A DNA stretch of 64,000 nucleotides from Diploscapter coronatus (taxonomy: Eukaryota > Nematoda > Chromadorea > Rhabditida > Rhabditidae). The notes beneath the pieces are model-generated. The model did not search any database, had not been told where the DNA came from, and was given only the letters and a program-made list of their open reading frames with translations. Below, piece after piece: positions 11,092-23,170 of this stretch. The stretch is taken from NCBI GenBank assembly GCA_964036155.1, contig OZ038423.1:22521249-22585248 (forward strand). Reading direction: 5' to 3'. The position numbers and the translations under genes are program-made. Numbering within the stretch: position 1 is the stretch's first letter; each line of letters opens with the position of its first letter.

Positions 11092-12015
11092 ACTCGCAAG
11101 GAGTCATTCCCTAGCCATCCTAACCATTCCCTCAACCACCTGCCCAAATCATTCATTTGTAAGGATTGTGGGGTAGTTAGGGAAAAATAAGTGAAAATCT
11201 TTTACCTGACTATCTTACCAACTTCACAAATTTCCATTTCAAACCCCACCCACCACCAATTTCGGTGTGATTTTGCATTACGAGAAGTAAATGAATTTCT
11301 CAGATGCGATTTTTTTCGTAATGTAAAATTTCATCTAAATCTTCCCTTTCCCAACCCCCGATCTCTAAAATTTTTTGCTAATTTCTAAAGCGGGTATTTT
11401 AACTGAAAATATAGCAAATATACTAGTTAGTTTTTCTTTCTTCCCTCTTTCTAAACTTTTTTTAAAAGATCTCTTTAATTTATTGACTTTCTTCTATTCT
11501 TTTGATTTTATTTATTTTTGTTCTCTCTCAACCAATTTATTTCTCGAGTTTTTATCTATCATCTCGCTTTAGTTTTTAGACTTTCAAATTTTGAGTTTTA
11601 AAAATTTTCCCCATTTGGTGGTGGGATTTTTCTCGATTTTACCTCTTCAATATTGTTTTCGATATGTATATATGTATATATGTATATATTTTTTAAATAA
11701 AGCGAGATGTTAAATTTGTATTTCTAAAGAAAATTGAGAACGATTGAAATGTTTCCCCGAAATTTCTACGTCGATTGACCAAAAAACCCGACTTTTTATC
11801 GCTCTTTTCTCTGATTTTTTCAATCCATCTTCTTCCGTCCTACCTTTACATTCGCCTTTGCATGAATTTCAAAGTTCGACCGCCCACTTTCAAAAATGAT
11901 CTTTCCGAATCATCGTTAATTTTCCCCAATTATCGCGCTAATTACTCAATTAATTAGGTAGTTATCCTCTCCGACTAGTTTGCTAATTGGTCTGAAGAAG
12001 TTTGAAGACGGGGAG
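11092..12015. other. hsp-16 3' UTR and spacer
   Basis: T-rich sequence after the hsp-16 stop. It contains a TATATATG microsatellite at about 11662-11690 followed by AATAAA at 11696-11701, the probable polyadenylation signal. Downstream, 11750-11957 is unremarkable apart from TAATTA tracts. A TTAATTAG acceptor at about 11957 lies 58 bases before the DBF4 start and may be its trans-splice site. Confidence 0.6.
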
Positions 12016-14610
12016 ATGCTTAGCAAGTCGAGGAAACGGCCGCTCACCATCGATATGGGCGCCAATTTGGCAGCTGGCGACACGTCAGGTAATCAATTTC
12101 GCTGACCAATTAAGTCGGCAATTAACTAGCTAATTAACATATTGTCTCTAGTAATTATCTTGAAAGAGCTATAAATATTGCCGGAAAAATAGCAAATCTA
12201 CCTGAAAGGGCTTAGATAATTACTTTTCCTTTTCTATTTAATTGCCTAATTATCTTGATTTTTCAGTCGGGAAGCGTCCAAATTCATCGCTAGTTCCTCA
12301 TTCGAACTCGTCGAATTCGCGCATCGTCTACATGGCAAAGCCGCTCGTGGTGAGGATTTTGTAAATTAAAAAATATTTTTGAAGAAAATGCATAAAAGAT
12401 TAAAGAATGGGTATGGTTCCTGAAAATAAAAAAAAAATTCAGGGCCGCAGCTACATTCTGGATCTGGAGGATCGGAAGGAGTACACGCAGCTGGCCGCGG
12501 AAATCACCAAAATGGGCGGCAACATCGTCGATTCCATCAACAGTCAGGTTAGACTTCATTCTTATGATTTTTAAGTTATAACAAATTTTCATGATACGCA
12601 AAGCTTTGAATTTTATGAGTCCCAATCCATACAAATAGGATAAGTATGAATTGGCAGGGTTTTCACACCATTTTATATAGCTTCAATTTTTAAATTATGA
12701 TCTTTTCGGACTTTATCACGAATACAGTATTTTGAGAAGGATAGAGGAATTTCAGAACGGCAAAGACCGCGTGACTCTGATTTCGGACCATCGATCTGCA
12801 GAAAGACTGGAGCGAGCGACGACGAGCATAGACAAACCTGCGGAGAAACTCGCCCCGGCCACGCTCAAGGCCCTGCCTATACTCCTCAGACAGGCACACA
12901 ATTCCAATATCAAGGTATGATTCAGAAAAAACTAAATTTTAGAATTTCTATATTTGCAATCTATCTTTCGCATTTTGGCAACTAGGAAATCGCAATTCTA
13001 CGAGACACGAGTGATGGAGAAATGGCGTGGGAAAAAATTCCTATCCTATCATCCCCTATACTATTTTGCTTATGTCTCGTGTCTCGATATCTCACGGTCT
13101 TCAAATAATCCGCATTATTTCGAACTTCTATGATATGAAAATTAATAAAAAAAAGTTTATGAAATATTTTAAAAATTGATTGATTTCTCATTTTGGTTCA
13201 ATTTCAGGTCCGTACTCTGAACAATTTCAAGATCTATCTGAAAATGGTGAAGACCCGACTGGCGACATCGATTTCGGTGACAAACGCCCCGCAGAAAGTC
13301 CATCCGAGAAAGTCGCTGCTCTTAAATCTGGTAGAATTTTTCTATTTTTCGAAGTTCAACATTTTATTCTCTTACAATTTTCAGAATGACTCGATTGGGT
13401 CCCAAAAAAAGGAGAAAAAACTGCGACCGCCGTTCCTGAAAATGGAAGACGCTTGTCAGTCCTATTGCCCCATTTACAAGGTTTGAAAAATATTAAAATT
13501 TTTAAAATAATTCTTGCCTTTTGCTGAAAAATACCATTTTCAATTTTTTGTTCAGCAATTCTCGTCCAAAGACAACTACCGTACACTCTATGTGGGTCTG
13601 GAATACGGCAATTCGCTCTTTCACAAGGCGAGCAGGGAGCAGATGGAAAGGCGTCAGGTACTTTAATTGTATATCAAGCTGCTTTTGTTATTCTTTATCA
13701 TTGAATTAGGAACTTTTTTCTCGATGTGTTGAAACAGTAAAATAAAGCCAGCTGAAATATTTTTTAAATTTTCAGCGGGAAGAAATGGCAGCGAAGGAAA
13801 TCGCCGAGGAGGGAATGATCATTCCCAACAACAACCAGAGGCGGCTCACTACTACTGTAAGTTTCAAAAATATTGGAATGTTTTCTTCTAAAAATCGATT
13901 TATTTTTCAGAAGCAAAAAGCTGGCGGATACTGCGAGATTTGCGGCACCAAGTACGAGGAGGACTTGAGATTGGTAAAATTTTGAGATTGAAAAATAATA
14001 ATTAAATTTCAATTTACAGTAGATGTTTTTTTTACCTTTGCAAAATTTTTCAGCACTACAAATCGCGCGACCACATGACTCGCGTTTTACAGCCGGGATT
14101 CTATGACGAGGTCGATGGAATGCTCGGATCTTACGTTCAGGAAATCAACGTGGGGGATTTTTGAAACCTATAATTTTACAAAACGCAAAATTCCAGTGCC
14201 CACATTTCGCACCGATATCGTGGAAAACTGGTCCGCCTGGGTTGAAAAATCAGGTTAGAAAATCCCACTTTACAGGATATAAAATGCTAAGATTATTTTC
14301 GTCTTTTTAACTGAAAAATAGGTACAAGTTCTTGCTTGTATTGTGGTACTTGAATTAAACTTAAAAATGCCATTTTTCATAACTCAAATAGGAAATCGAA
14401 AAAGGTCAAATTCATCATGATTTTTCTTTTAACTTTCAGATTAAAAGGCGACCTGACAGCATATCGTCGAGTTCTTCCCGCACCAGCTCGTCTAAGCGAT
14501 CCTCTGACTGCATGCTGCCCGTTATCATCGACTCCTACGACGTCTCCAGCGAGCCCCGATTCATGTTCTCCGACCGCGACCAAGGCAACCCCGACCTCAT
14601 CTTCTATTGA
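12016..14610 (+). CDS. DBF4: DBF4, regulatory subunit of CDC7 kinase
   Basis: Activates and targets CDC7 to phosphorylate the MCM helicase at replication origins. Twelve exons (12016-12088, 12267-12349, 12443-12547, 12756-12914, 13208-13330, 13385-13480, 13556-13657, 13776-13856, 13911-13973, 14054-14149, 14197-14253, 14440-14610) give 402 aa. Every intron from the second onward is phase 0. Residues 53-87 (GRSYILDLEDR to MGGNIVDS) resemble the BRCT-like motif N. Residues about 192-213 (RPPFLKMEDACQSYCPIYKQ) match kinase-binding motif M. A DBF4-type zinc finger uses Cys282, Cys285, His296 and His302 (GYCEIC, then HYKSRDH), with the diagnostic H-x5-H spacing. The Ser/Arg-rich tail ends in PDLIFY. 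The start is the first ATG after an in-frame stop. Exon 11 was placed by phase alone and is the least certain part. Confidence 0.88.
12998..13089. repeat. inverted repeat in DBF4 intron 4
   Basis: Perfect 11-bp arms CGAGACACGAG (13001-13011) and CTCGTGTCTCG (13076-13086) enclose 64 bases. The loop holds CCTATCCTATCATCCCCTAT. The arms are more GC-rich than the intron around them. It is probably a short foldback element. Confidence 0.65.
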
Positions 14611-16713
14611 ACAATGGGAGAGGTAGGAATTTTGGAACCGTATTAAAGTTGGAACGAACTTGTGAAAGATGCTCAAGATTTTGAATTAGTGATAAGAGAT
14701 AAAGAAAATCTTCTGTGATAAATTGTGAAATTTATTTTGATAAAAGTTATTTCTTACAAGTTTGTTTGAAAACCAACGTTTCGATATTTTGGAAATCATG
14801 CAAGGTTCTCCTTTCAAATTTCCTCTTATTTGTTTCTAGATGTTTCAATCTTCCAATATTACTTTTCTTTTTAGGTTTATTAAAATTAATTTCAATTTCT
14901 GATTTACCCAAATCCGGTTTAATGAAAACGAGTCTGATTTTTAATAACCCCTTCCTCAATTAACTAGCGACCAATTTTCATCGTTGCTAAATTTTATTTT
15001 TACTGTTTTCTCAGGGGACGTGCTAATTATTTGAAAATGGTTTAGGGTATTTGTTGCCAAAATTTTGGCGACCTAGTAACCCAGTTAATTTGAATGTTGT
15101 TTTTATTTCTTTTGTAATTTATGATTGTTGGTATTTTGAATGGGTGTATCAAGGCTCAGTAGGAAACGTGAATTTTTCATCTCAAGTTCATATTTATGAA
15201 TTGTTTCTGGCGGGAAATTGACTTCTTTACCTTTCGTCTACTGTTCTTCAAAGAAGGCCAAATTTGCGCTTTCTTTAAATTGGTTAAGCTCTAACTTTCT
15301 AACGCGTTTTTCATCGTAATGAAATTCGTCAGGGTTCAAAACTTTTTTTAAAATTATTTTTGCCGTACCCGATTTTGTATGGCTATAATGTTGTTAAGCC
15401 GAGTGAAGTTGTATTTCTTATTGAAGTTGTTTTCTTTCGAAAGCTCTATTCTCTCCGAAATAAAGTAAATAAATGAATTTTCAGAATACATTCTAGACGA
15501 TCCCAGTGTGAAAATCACTAAAAGCACGAGTTACTGCCATCTCACATTCGCATGCTCTTTCATGATAATACCTCTAGTTCGTAATTTTCAAAATTTGCCA
15601 CTTAGGAGTCATGACACCATAAACATGATCTCACTTGAGTAACTCCCCACTTGCACTATCAAACTTTGACTCAAACGCTTCCTAGATGTGGGCATCAGGA
15701 ATTGTTCACAAATAAAACTTTATTAGTCGCTATTATTTCATCTGAAAATGACATTTTTGCATGATAATTACCATAGCACCAATATTTATTGATGCGCGCC
15801 TACCTAAAAAATATGGATAGAGATCAGGAAAATAATCAAAATCGAAAAGAAAAAGTCATTTTTAAAAGAAAGAAATAATTACTTTTCCAAAATGACGAGA
15901 AAATACCGATATGTAGAGCCAAATTAGACACAGAATTAGCGGAATACATTGGTATAGGAAAAATGAATAGTGATCAGAATTTTTGGAAGAAAATTACGAA
16001 CCACTATGATCACAAACGTATAGAAATCGAAGCGATAATTATGCAGGAAAGTAGACTAGAAAAAAGTACCATTTACCATCGAATTTTTGTATAGACACTA
16101 AATTATTAGAATATTTTCAGAAAAAAATCTAGATATGCAAAAAAAGAATTCTGTGACTGTTTATTTCGCTATGTATGAGAGTTGAGAGAGGCCAAAAATG
16201 ATTGAAACTTTCAAGATTTTTGGGACGATAAATTCGAAAATCATCATGATGTTTGCAAAATTTCTGAGAAAAACCAAACCGCGCTATTTCTATCGACAAA
16301 AATAATGAAATTACAGTATTTTTTAATTGACGACCTGCTCTGAAAGATAGTCGAGAAAAACAGGCTGAGTTGAGCTTGGTTTGATTTTTTGTTGCAGTTG
16401 GAATTTGTAGGGATGGTCGGATAGTCCAATTATAGTGACTTGGCGATTTAGTCCTGAAATTTTAATTTTAATAATTAGTAAAATCTTCAATCGATGCAAC
16501 TAGCTAGTTTTTTCGATTAAAAAAAATTTCACTTTCAAAGATGATCTATTCACATATTATTTCATCGTTATCATTCTATCTTTCCTAAATTTTCTTACCG
16601 ACTAAATAAAAATTCAAACTTTTCTAAAACTGTACAACTTATAATATAAGATCATGATTTTCTATTTTCATTATCATTCAGGGGGGTTATGAGCTTTAAA
16701 TCCGTACCTCTTC
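14611..16713. other. 2.1-kb intergenic region
   Basis: Lies between the stop codons of DBF4 (+) and cytochrome b561 (-), so both 3' UTRs are here. AATAAA motifs occur near 15461 and 15472. No exon set, tRNA or strong hairpin was found. CTATTTC occurs once on the plus strand, at 16284. Confidence 0.55.
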
Positions 16714-18594
16714 TAATCCTGCATTGAGTGGTGACTCATGCTGCTGGTCAAGTGATGGAGCTGTTCTTCCTCGGGCAGAGGCTGTCTGCGCCATCGTGGG
16801 TTGGCCACGAGCAGCAGCACGCAGATGGTGTAGAGGAACGAGAACACGCCCACGAAGTTCGACACAAGTTGCTTGCCGCACATCTCCCCATGTTGCGTCC
16901 AGCAACTATAAAAAGACGATTTTGAATTCAACAAACTCGAAAATTGACACAATTCTAGAGATCTACTTTTAGATTCTCATATAACGTTTTTCTTCGATAA
17001 AAGAGATATGGCCAGAGAAGGTTGAAATAAAATAGAACTTTTTGGGCTGATTTGTGATTTAGCGACTTGCAAAAAGAAAAATGAAAGACTAAATCAAATT
17101 GGAGAAATAAGATTAAGAAAGCCTACCTGTTTTTCCAAGCGGCGCGCTCAGCGATGCCCATTCCGACGGCGACTGAGGCGAACATGAAAATGAGCAGGCC
17201 CGCCAGTTGGTGGAAGGGCATTATCTGGAGAGATCAAGCGATTATTTATTTCCGAATATTTGGTAGATGAATCAATGAATTTTATCTCTAATCAACTCAT
17301 TCCAAGTTTTCCGTTTTAAAATCTATAAATTTCTCACCAACTGTCTCATTGGCACAGGTAGTCCGGGGAAGTAGAATGAGATGAATCCGACGATGTACTG
17401 AAACAGGAATCATTGTCATTTGCCAAAATGTCAAATGCACAATTGTCATTCTTTAACTATCAAAGCGTCACTACTACTCACATTAGCCCAGAAGAGAACG
17501 ACGACCGTCATGCCGACCCACGAGTGCACCGAGTACATGTTGACGATTGGGCTGGGTTTGCCTGCAATTCAACAAAATTATCAACGATAAGCATGAAATA
17601 TATCTCATCGAAAGTCGAGTTTTCGCAAAGATAAAAATTGATTAATTTTCAAAATATCAATTTTATTTTCACATTTTCAGGATTACTGATTTAAGAAAAT
17701 ATTCTTTACAAATACCTTCTTCATCGCGGTGCAGATTGTGGTTATCGAATACGGCCTTGAGCGCGAGCACCATGAAGACTAACACCTAAAATAATAATTG
17801 AAAGAATATTCAAAGAAAAAAGTAAAAAATACCATAGTGTGTAAAACGACGTGCAGCGTCTTAGTGAACTTTTTGCGCTCGTTGCGGAACACGCGGTACA
17901 CCAGCAGCGACTCGCCGTACAGGAATACCTGGAATGTAAGAAAAATGGTTCCTCTTTAAGTAATACATTTTTTAATTCTCGAAGTTTTTTTTTATCTAAT
18001 GAATAAGTTGAATATTCTGTTATTTTTGAAAGAAAAATTGATAAAAAAGCTGTTAATAAGATATTTTCTTTTGGAAATATGTATTTTAAAATTATCTTAC
18101 CATTCCCATGATCATAAATGTGGGATGGTAGTTGAACTCCCTGTCGGGGTCCTCGGACCACGCGAAGCCGTTCTCGTAGCTGCCCATCCATATCGCCACT
18201 AGAAGCACTGCTAGAACACCTGTAAAATTTGGAATCACCATCAGTTTCAATGAAAAGATCAGTTTCGTTAATGAATTCAGAAACCAGAATTCAAGCCATC
18301 TAAGTTTCTAGAATAATCTATGGAACACAAATAGAATAGTTTGGCTTCCTGTATTTTTGCCGATTTACCATGACCACCATTTGTCGAGTTTATCAGCTCT
18401 TTTTCTTATTCCTACACTTCCTAACCTCAAGATCTGGTGAATTTTACAGGAAGTCAAATAATTTTGGTTTTTTTTTTATTTAGAGGAAAATGTCACATAC
18501 CGCATCCTTGTGAAATGCATAGGAGAATATTGAAGATGCGAATGGACTGATCCTCTCTGAGCAGCTGGAAGTTCGGGTCGAAGAGGATGGTCAT
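16714..18594 (-). CDS. cytochrome b561 family transmembrane reductase
   Basis: A two-heme membrane protein that passes electrons, typically from ascorbate, across a membrane to reduce ascorbyl radical or ferric iron. Eight exons (18594-18501, 18219-18101, 17928-17833, 17785-17716, 17561-17482, 17397-17338, 17224-17127, 16915-16714) give 272 aa with about six hydrophobic helices. The four candidate heme ligands are His63 (NYHPTFM), His97 (KTLHVVLH), His139 (SVHSWVG) and His178 (PFHQLAG); the 34- and 39-residue spacings match the family. Other family-like blocks are [12 protein letters not shown] and [10 protein letters not shown]. The tail is hydrophilic and His/Ser-rich ([14 protein letters not shown]). 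The ATG lies three bases after a CTTTAG acceptor. The paralogue (vesicular CYB561, duodenal type or other) cannot be fixed from sequence alone. Confidence 0.93.
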
Positions 18595-20254
18595 CTTCTA
18601 AAGAATAGGAAAATCAAGGTCATTTCGTGAAAATTGAAGAAAACGCCGGGAAAAACATGGAATTGTGGTTCAGGAAAAAGTATTACAATTCTTCAAAGAA
18701 TACTTTCGCGTACTATCTCAGAAAATCAGCAAAATCCAAGGGATCAAGAACAAATGTTGTCGAATTTATCGAATTCAATAACGAGAAAAAAATAAGGAAG
18801 TCGTGATCATTCAGAATTTCTAGAAAATTTGGCACAAATGCCTCTGAAGCTGGAAATTTGAAAAGTGAACACTGCCCAGGTAGCGAATGCTGCAGAATAA
18901 TGCACTTGCTTGTTATTCGGGTGATGTATTTTTACGCTGCCCCTCCAAAGTGCTATTGAATTCTGACCGAGAAGGGGAAAGGTAGGGAAAAGGAGGGTCT
19001 GCTTGCTAAATTTTGCCGCTCTTTACTCGCCTATTCGCCCAATTTTCGATTGCAATTTGATGGAGAGAACCGGCGAAAAACGAAGAATGGTCAAACCAGA
19101 ACGTTTTTTCGTCAACAAAGTAAAAATGAAACCTCTAAATTTAGGCGAAATTATAAATATTCTGTAAAAGCGGAGACTATTTCGAGATATTTTGTAAAGT
19201 TTACCATCAACAATTTGATCTCGATAGAATGTATTTGAAGGAAGAGATGCAAGATATAAACATTCGGACGAAAAATTCAAACAGTGACGGAAGAATGATA
19301 TCTGTACTTGATGAAGTAGAGTATTTAGAAGCTTTTGATGAATTCTACCAAACAGGAAAACGAGATGCCTGGGGCTAAATAGGGAAATAGCAAAAGGGAA
19401 CGAGAGAGTGAAAAGATAAAGTGGAAAAGCTTATTCAGCTCGGGAAGAAAAGAGAGGCCAGTGTGAGAATGACGGAAAATTCGATACCGAAATGGGGGCT
19501 AAATAACGCGAAAATAGAGAGGAAAAGATGGGAAGATAGAGAAATGTGAATACTAATGAAAGAAATGAGAATGGATAATTTGAAAAATCAGCAATTTCCT
19601 TTATAAGCATGTGAAAATCTTCAACATTTTCATGTATCCGACGCGTAAAAACTTTTCATGAAAAACGCACGCAAATAACTTGTGAAATTGTAGACATGGT
19701 TCTTCAGACAGTAAAAGATAGTTTCCTAAAATTTTAAGAAAATTCCAAAATATTTTTAGAGAACAAAAAACATAGAAAGAGACTTCACAACTGAAATGAA
19801 GATATGGAAATAGGAAAACTTGTTTGACTGGGAGTAAAGAAAATTGTCACTTGCAGTGAGTGATGAGAAAGAAAAAGTGAGTAAGTGAATAGAGAGAAAG
19901 GTAATAAAGAAATGATACAAGTGAGAAAAAAGTTATCTAATGATTACTCAATTGAGCGTCGGAATTCGCTGGTAATTTCAGACTAGCGTGATTTTTACAA
20001 AGAAGTCTGATTCACTGAGAAGAGATTAGGGAATGATGTCAGATATTCAAGCATTTTGGGATTAAAAACGTGGATTTTTGAAGGATCATAGAAAACGACA
20101 CGATAAATTCGCGAATTCGATACACTTTGAAGGTATTTAGCGATATTTAACGGCTTCTTGGTCATAGAGAGAAATTAACTATTTGAATCAATTTATTCAG
20201 ATTTAAAAGACCCGAGAATGATGAGATTTAAAATATTCTGTTTTTTGTACAAAA
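18595..20254. other. intergenic region with purine-rich strand
   Basis: Upstream of cytochrome b561 and downstream of the MADF gene, both on the minus strand. The plus strand from about 19370 to 19560 and 19800 to 19900 is A/G-rich with recurring GAAATAG-like words (exact at 19384 and 19807) and a repeated GGGGCTAAATA (about 19371 and 19495). Reading frames here are short and unconvincing. Confidence 0.5.
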
Positions 20255-21898
20255 CTATAGATCATAGAACGCGAGTGTGGCTTTTTCGATGACCTTGATC
20301 ATCTCCAAACAGACTGTTTTCGATGAGCCGGGCTTTTTCGATTCCAACTGCTCGCAGAGGGTCGTGAATGTATTCGCTAAAAATTTCATTGAACAAATTT
20401 TAGAATGAGGATTTTTTCTGATTTTCAGTGATAGATATTTTAGCCTTAACATTTGTAGATATACCCAGATTCCTAGCAGTGCTAGACACTTCTACTCGTT
20501 CCTGTTTTCTTCCAACTTGAGCTTGCTTCGAAGACTCTTCCGATTCTTTTTTCATACGTTTCGGGCTAAAATTTTCTGGATGACCATAGTTTCTGCCCTA
20601 TTTTCCCACCTTTCTTGCGACCTGACGACAAGCTTGACTGATTTCACCGAATTTGCTTGACTGGGAAGAATTTGCCGAAAATCACGAGAAGCGAGATTCG
20701 CCGGGTGAAAGAGAGTTGCGAACTGAATTCAGGAATGTCATGGATTCGATATGCATTTTTTCAAAAATTTAAGAATCAATTCTAAAGGAGTTGGTCAAAT
20801 TTCAGGTAATTTGAAGATCTCGTAACCTCGCAACTTTCAGAGATTGTATTGTATGTAAAAAGTGAGCGACTGTTCCCCTACGATATCTAGTCCTAATTAC
20901 TATTCAGTCAAGTTACGGGGTTGCGATATTTTGATTAGCCAGATTTAAGTGAAAGATTTTTTTGATGGAATTGCAGTAAAGTTACCTTGTCGAAGAAAGA
21001 CCAAGTAACATGATAGTAGAGGAAATCTCCACTCTTCAGTTTCTCGAGCTGCTTTCTGTAGACAGCGTGCAAGCCGTTGAAGTTGTACCGGAGTTGAGAG
21101 CCTAAATAGGTTTTCTCTAATGAACTCAAATCAAATCTTCATGTATCTACTCTACATTTTGTAGGACTTTCAATAATCCCTGTGCGGGTATGGGACTTTG
21201 GGAAACTAGCGTAAATTCTACAAAAGCAGACGAAAATACGAATTTGCATAGAAGCCTGATTTCAATGACTTCAAAAATTTACTTACATGACAAAACCTTG
21301 TGTCCCTCAGCTTTGAGCGTGTCGACGATCTGTTGATAGGCATAATTGGTGGCGTTCTTGCTGGAGTGCAGCAGCAAGGACGAGTCCCAGATCACTCGGC
21401 ATTCGTCGTCCTGCATCAATTCTAACATCCGATGCCTTGCCTCCTCAGTTAAAGGCACCGTTCTCATAGCTATCTGGAAAAGAATTTTTTAATAAAAGCT
21501 ACAGTAGTCTAATCTCTTTCTTGCGGTAATAGTACTTTTCGGAGAGAATCTTTCCCAAAAGTGGACCGGAATGTCGATTACAATTCGGACTTTCAAAAGT
21601 TCATTCTGGCCCTTCGTGTTTTCAGTATGAAAACAAAAAAGATCTTAATTTCTTGATTAAATAATTAAATGATTTTTGTTGCATTCATAGCAAAGCCCCC
21701 AACCTGCTGAGCAATTTCTGCTGTGCTTCTTCTCGCGGACCGCTTTCGATTCGTTGCTTCCAGCGGGTCGGGTTGCGATGTTTCCGGGTCGAAACCCATC
21801 AGCTCAGCGACAGGGAATTCTGGCTCGTTCGAATCAGAATCGTATTCCTCCTGCTTGGGTAACTCCTCCTCGCTCGTGCGAAATCTCTTTCGGGACAT
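20255..21898 (-). CDS. MADF-domain putative DNA-binding protein
   Basis: Six exons (21898-21704, 21473-21287, 21101-20986, 20722-20610, 20565-20465, 20376-20255) join in phase to give 277 aa. An acidic, Arg/Lys-patched N-terminus is followed by a region resembling a MADF (Myb/SANT-like) domain at about residues 68-165: ELMQDDECRVIWDSS, then NATNYAYQQIVDTLKAEG, CSQLRYNFNGLHAVYRKQL and SGDFLYYHVTWSFFDK. The helix spacing and the C-x2-LR-x2-(F/Y) element fit MADF proteins, which are usually sequence-specific transcription factors. The middle contains basic Ser-rich segments (PKRMKKESEESSKQ) and the C-terminus is a predicted helix ending in LAFYDL. The first intron starts with GTTGGG. It is divergent from PHF5A with 326 bp between starts. 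The specific role and DNA target are unknown. Confidence 0.8.
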
Positions 21899-22016
21899 TG
21901 CTCTAAAGTTCCGTCGCTAAAAACGTAATAAAATATGAAAGCCACGATTTCGACGAAAATGTTCAACAATCCAGGCGTTTCCAACCACTTGCTGTTATCT
22001 GGCGAAGTGTGAAGGC

Positions 22017-22057
22017 GCTAACACTAGCGATTCTTCCGATTCTTCGCTAGCGTTAGC
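22017..22057. promoter_or_regulatory. cruciform palindrome in bidirectional promoter
   Basis: Arms GCTAACACTAGCGA (22017-22030) and TCGCTAGCGTTAGC (22044-22057) are complementary at 13 of 14 positions around a 13-base loop. They lie in the 326-bp gap between the MADF gene (-) and PHF5A (+). A palindromic binding site for a dimeric factor is plausible; this is inference from position and symmetry. Confidence 0.55.
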
Positions 22058-22224
22058 ATTTCCCTTCCTTCAACCTGCTGTTCAATACTTTTAGCATAAA
22101 TGCCGGCTAAAATTCGAGTGTATTTTCAAAATTCTTTCTTCGTCTCTCAAATTTCGCGTTATTCTTCTTGCTTTCACGATTTTCGCGATAAAATTTGGTT
22201 TTTTTCATTTTAGAGTCTTCAAAA

Positions 22225-22984
22225 ATGGCAAAGCACCATCCCGATTTGATCTTCTGTCGAAAGCAGCCGGGCGTCGCCATCGGAAAACTCTGCGATAAAT
22301 GTGAACTATTTTAGTTTTTTACCTTTTCCACTTTCGTTTTTGAAAACTTCAACTAGATTAGCGTAAATCCGTTTGGAAAATCTTCGAGTTTTGATCTCTC
22401 GTTAGCATCCTTTCAGCCATGAAATGTTGATAAGCTCCTCAGAAAGCATTGAATTTTATTCTTTATTTCCAGGTGACGGTCGCTGCGTGATTTGCGACTC
22501 GTACGTCCGTCCCTGCACGTTGGTGCGTATCTGCGACGAGTGCAATTACGGTTCTTTCCAGGTAAATTTCGAATCATTTTTCCAGAACATTATTCTCCTC
22601 AAAAATAATCGACTAAATTTGCAGGGCCGTTGTGTGATTTGCGGAGGGCCGGGCGTGTCGGACGCGTACTACTGCAAGGAATGCACCATTCAGGAAAAGG
22701 TTAGAAATGCTAACCATTTCTAAAATTAAGTGCTAAATGACTAGGAAAATATTTCTGCCAACATTTTAATCATGGATCTTTCGGCATTCTAAATTCCGAA
22801 AATTTCTGACCATTTCGATCCTAATTTTACCAAGTGCAATTCTAGCCAATCTCGAATTGAATAATATTTGTTTTATTTTTTTAATTTTCAGGATCGAGAC
22901 GGCTGTCCGAAGATCGTGAATCTCGGCAGCGCGAAAACGGACCTGTTCTACGAACGGAAAAAGTTCGGATTCAAGAAAACGTAG
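22225..22984 (+). CDS. phf-5: PHF5A, SF3b spliceosome subunit
   Basis: A small zinc-binding component of the SF3b complex of U2 snRNP, where it helps form the branch-point adenosine pocket. Four exons (22225-22300, 22473-22561, 22625-22699, 22892-22984) give 110 aa, exactly the usual family length. The protein starts [16 protein letters not shown] and ends in [13 protein letters not shown] plus one Thr. It carries CxxC pairs [22 protein letters not shown] and CKEC, which build its zinc knot. Conservation is very high throughout. The ATG is 11 bases after a TTTTAG acceptor. AATAAA at 23071-23076 is a probable poly(A) site. APC2 starts only 186 bp after the stop on the same strand, which suggests an operon. 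Confidence 0.97.
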
Positions 22985-23170
22985 CGACCGCCTAATTCTT
23001 CGCGAATTTTCGAAATCTCATTTATTTATTGTTTTATCGATTTCCTGTTGAAAACCTCGTTGTATTTTTGAATAAATATAAATCCGCTAGCTTTCTTTGA
23101 AACATGAAAAGTCGCCAAACTTTGAGATATTTTTATTATTATGATTTTTCTAAAAGTTGTTCGTTTTTAG

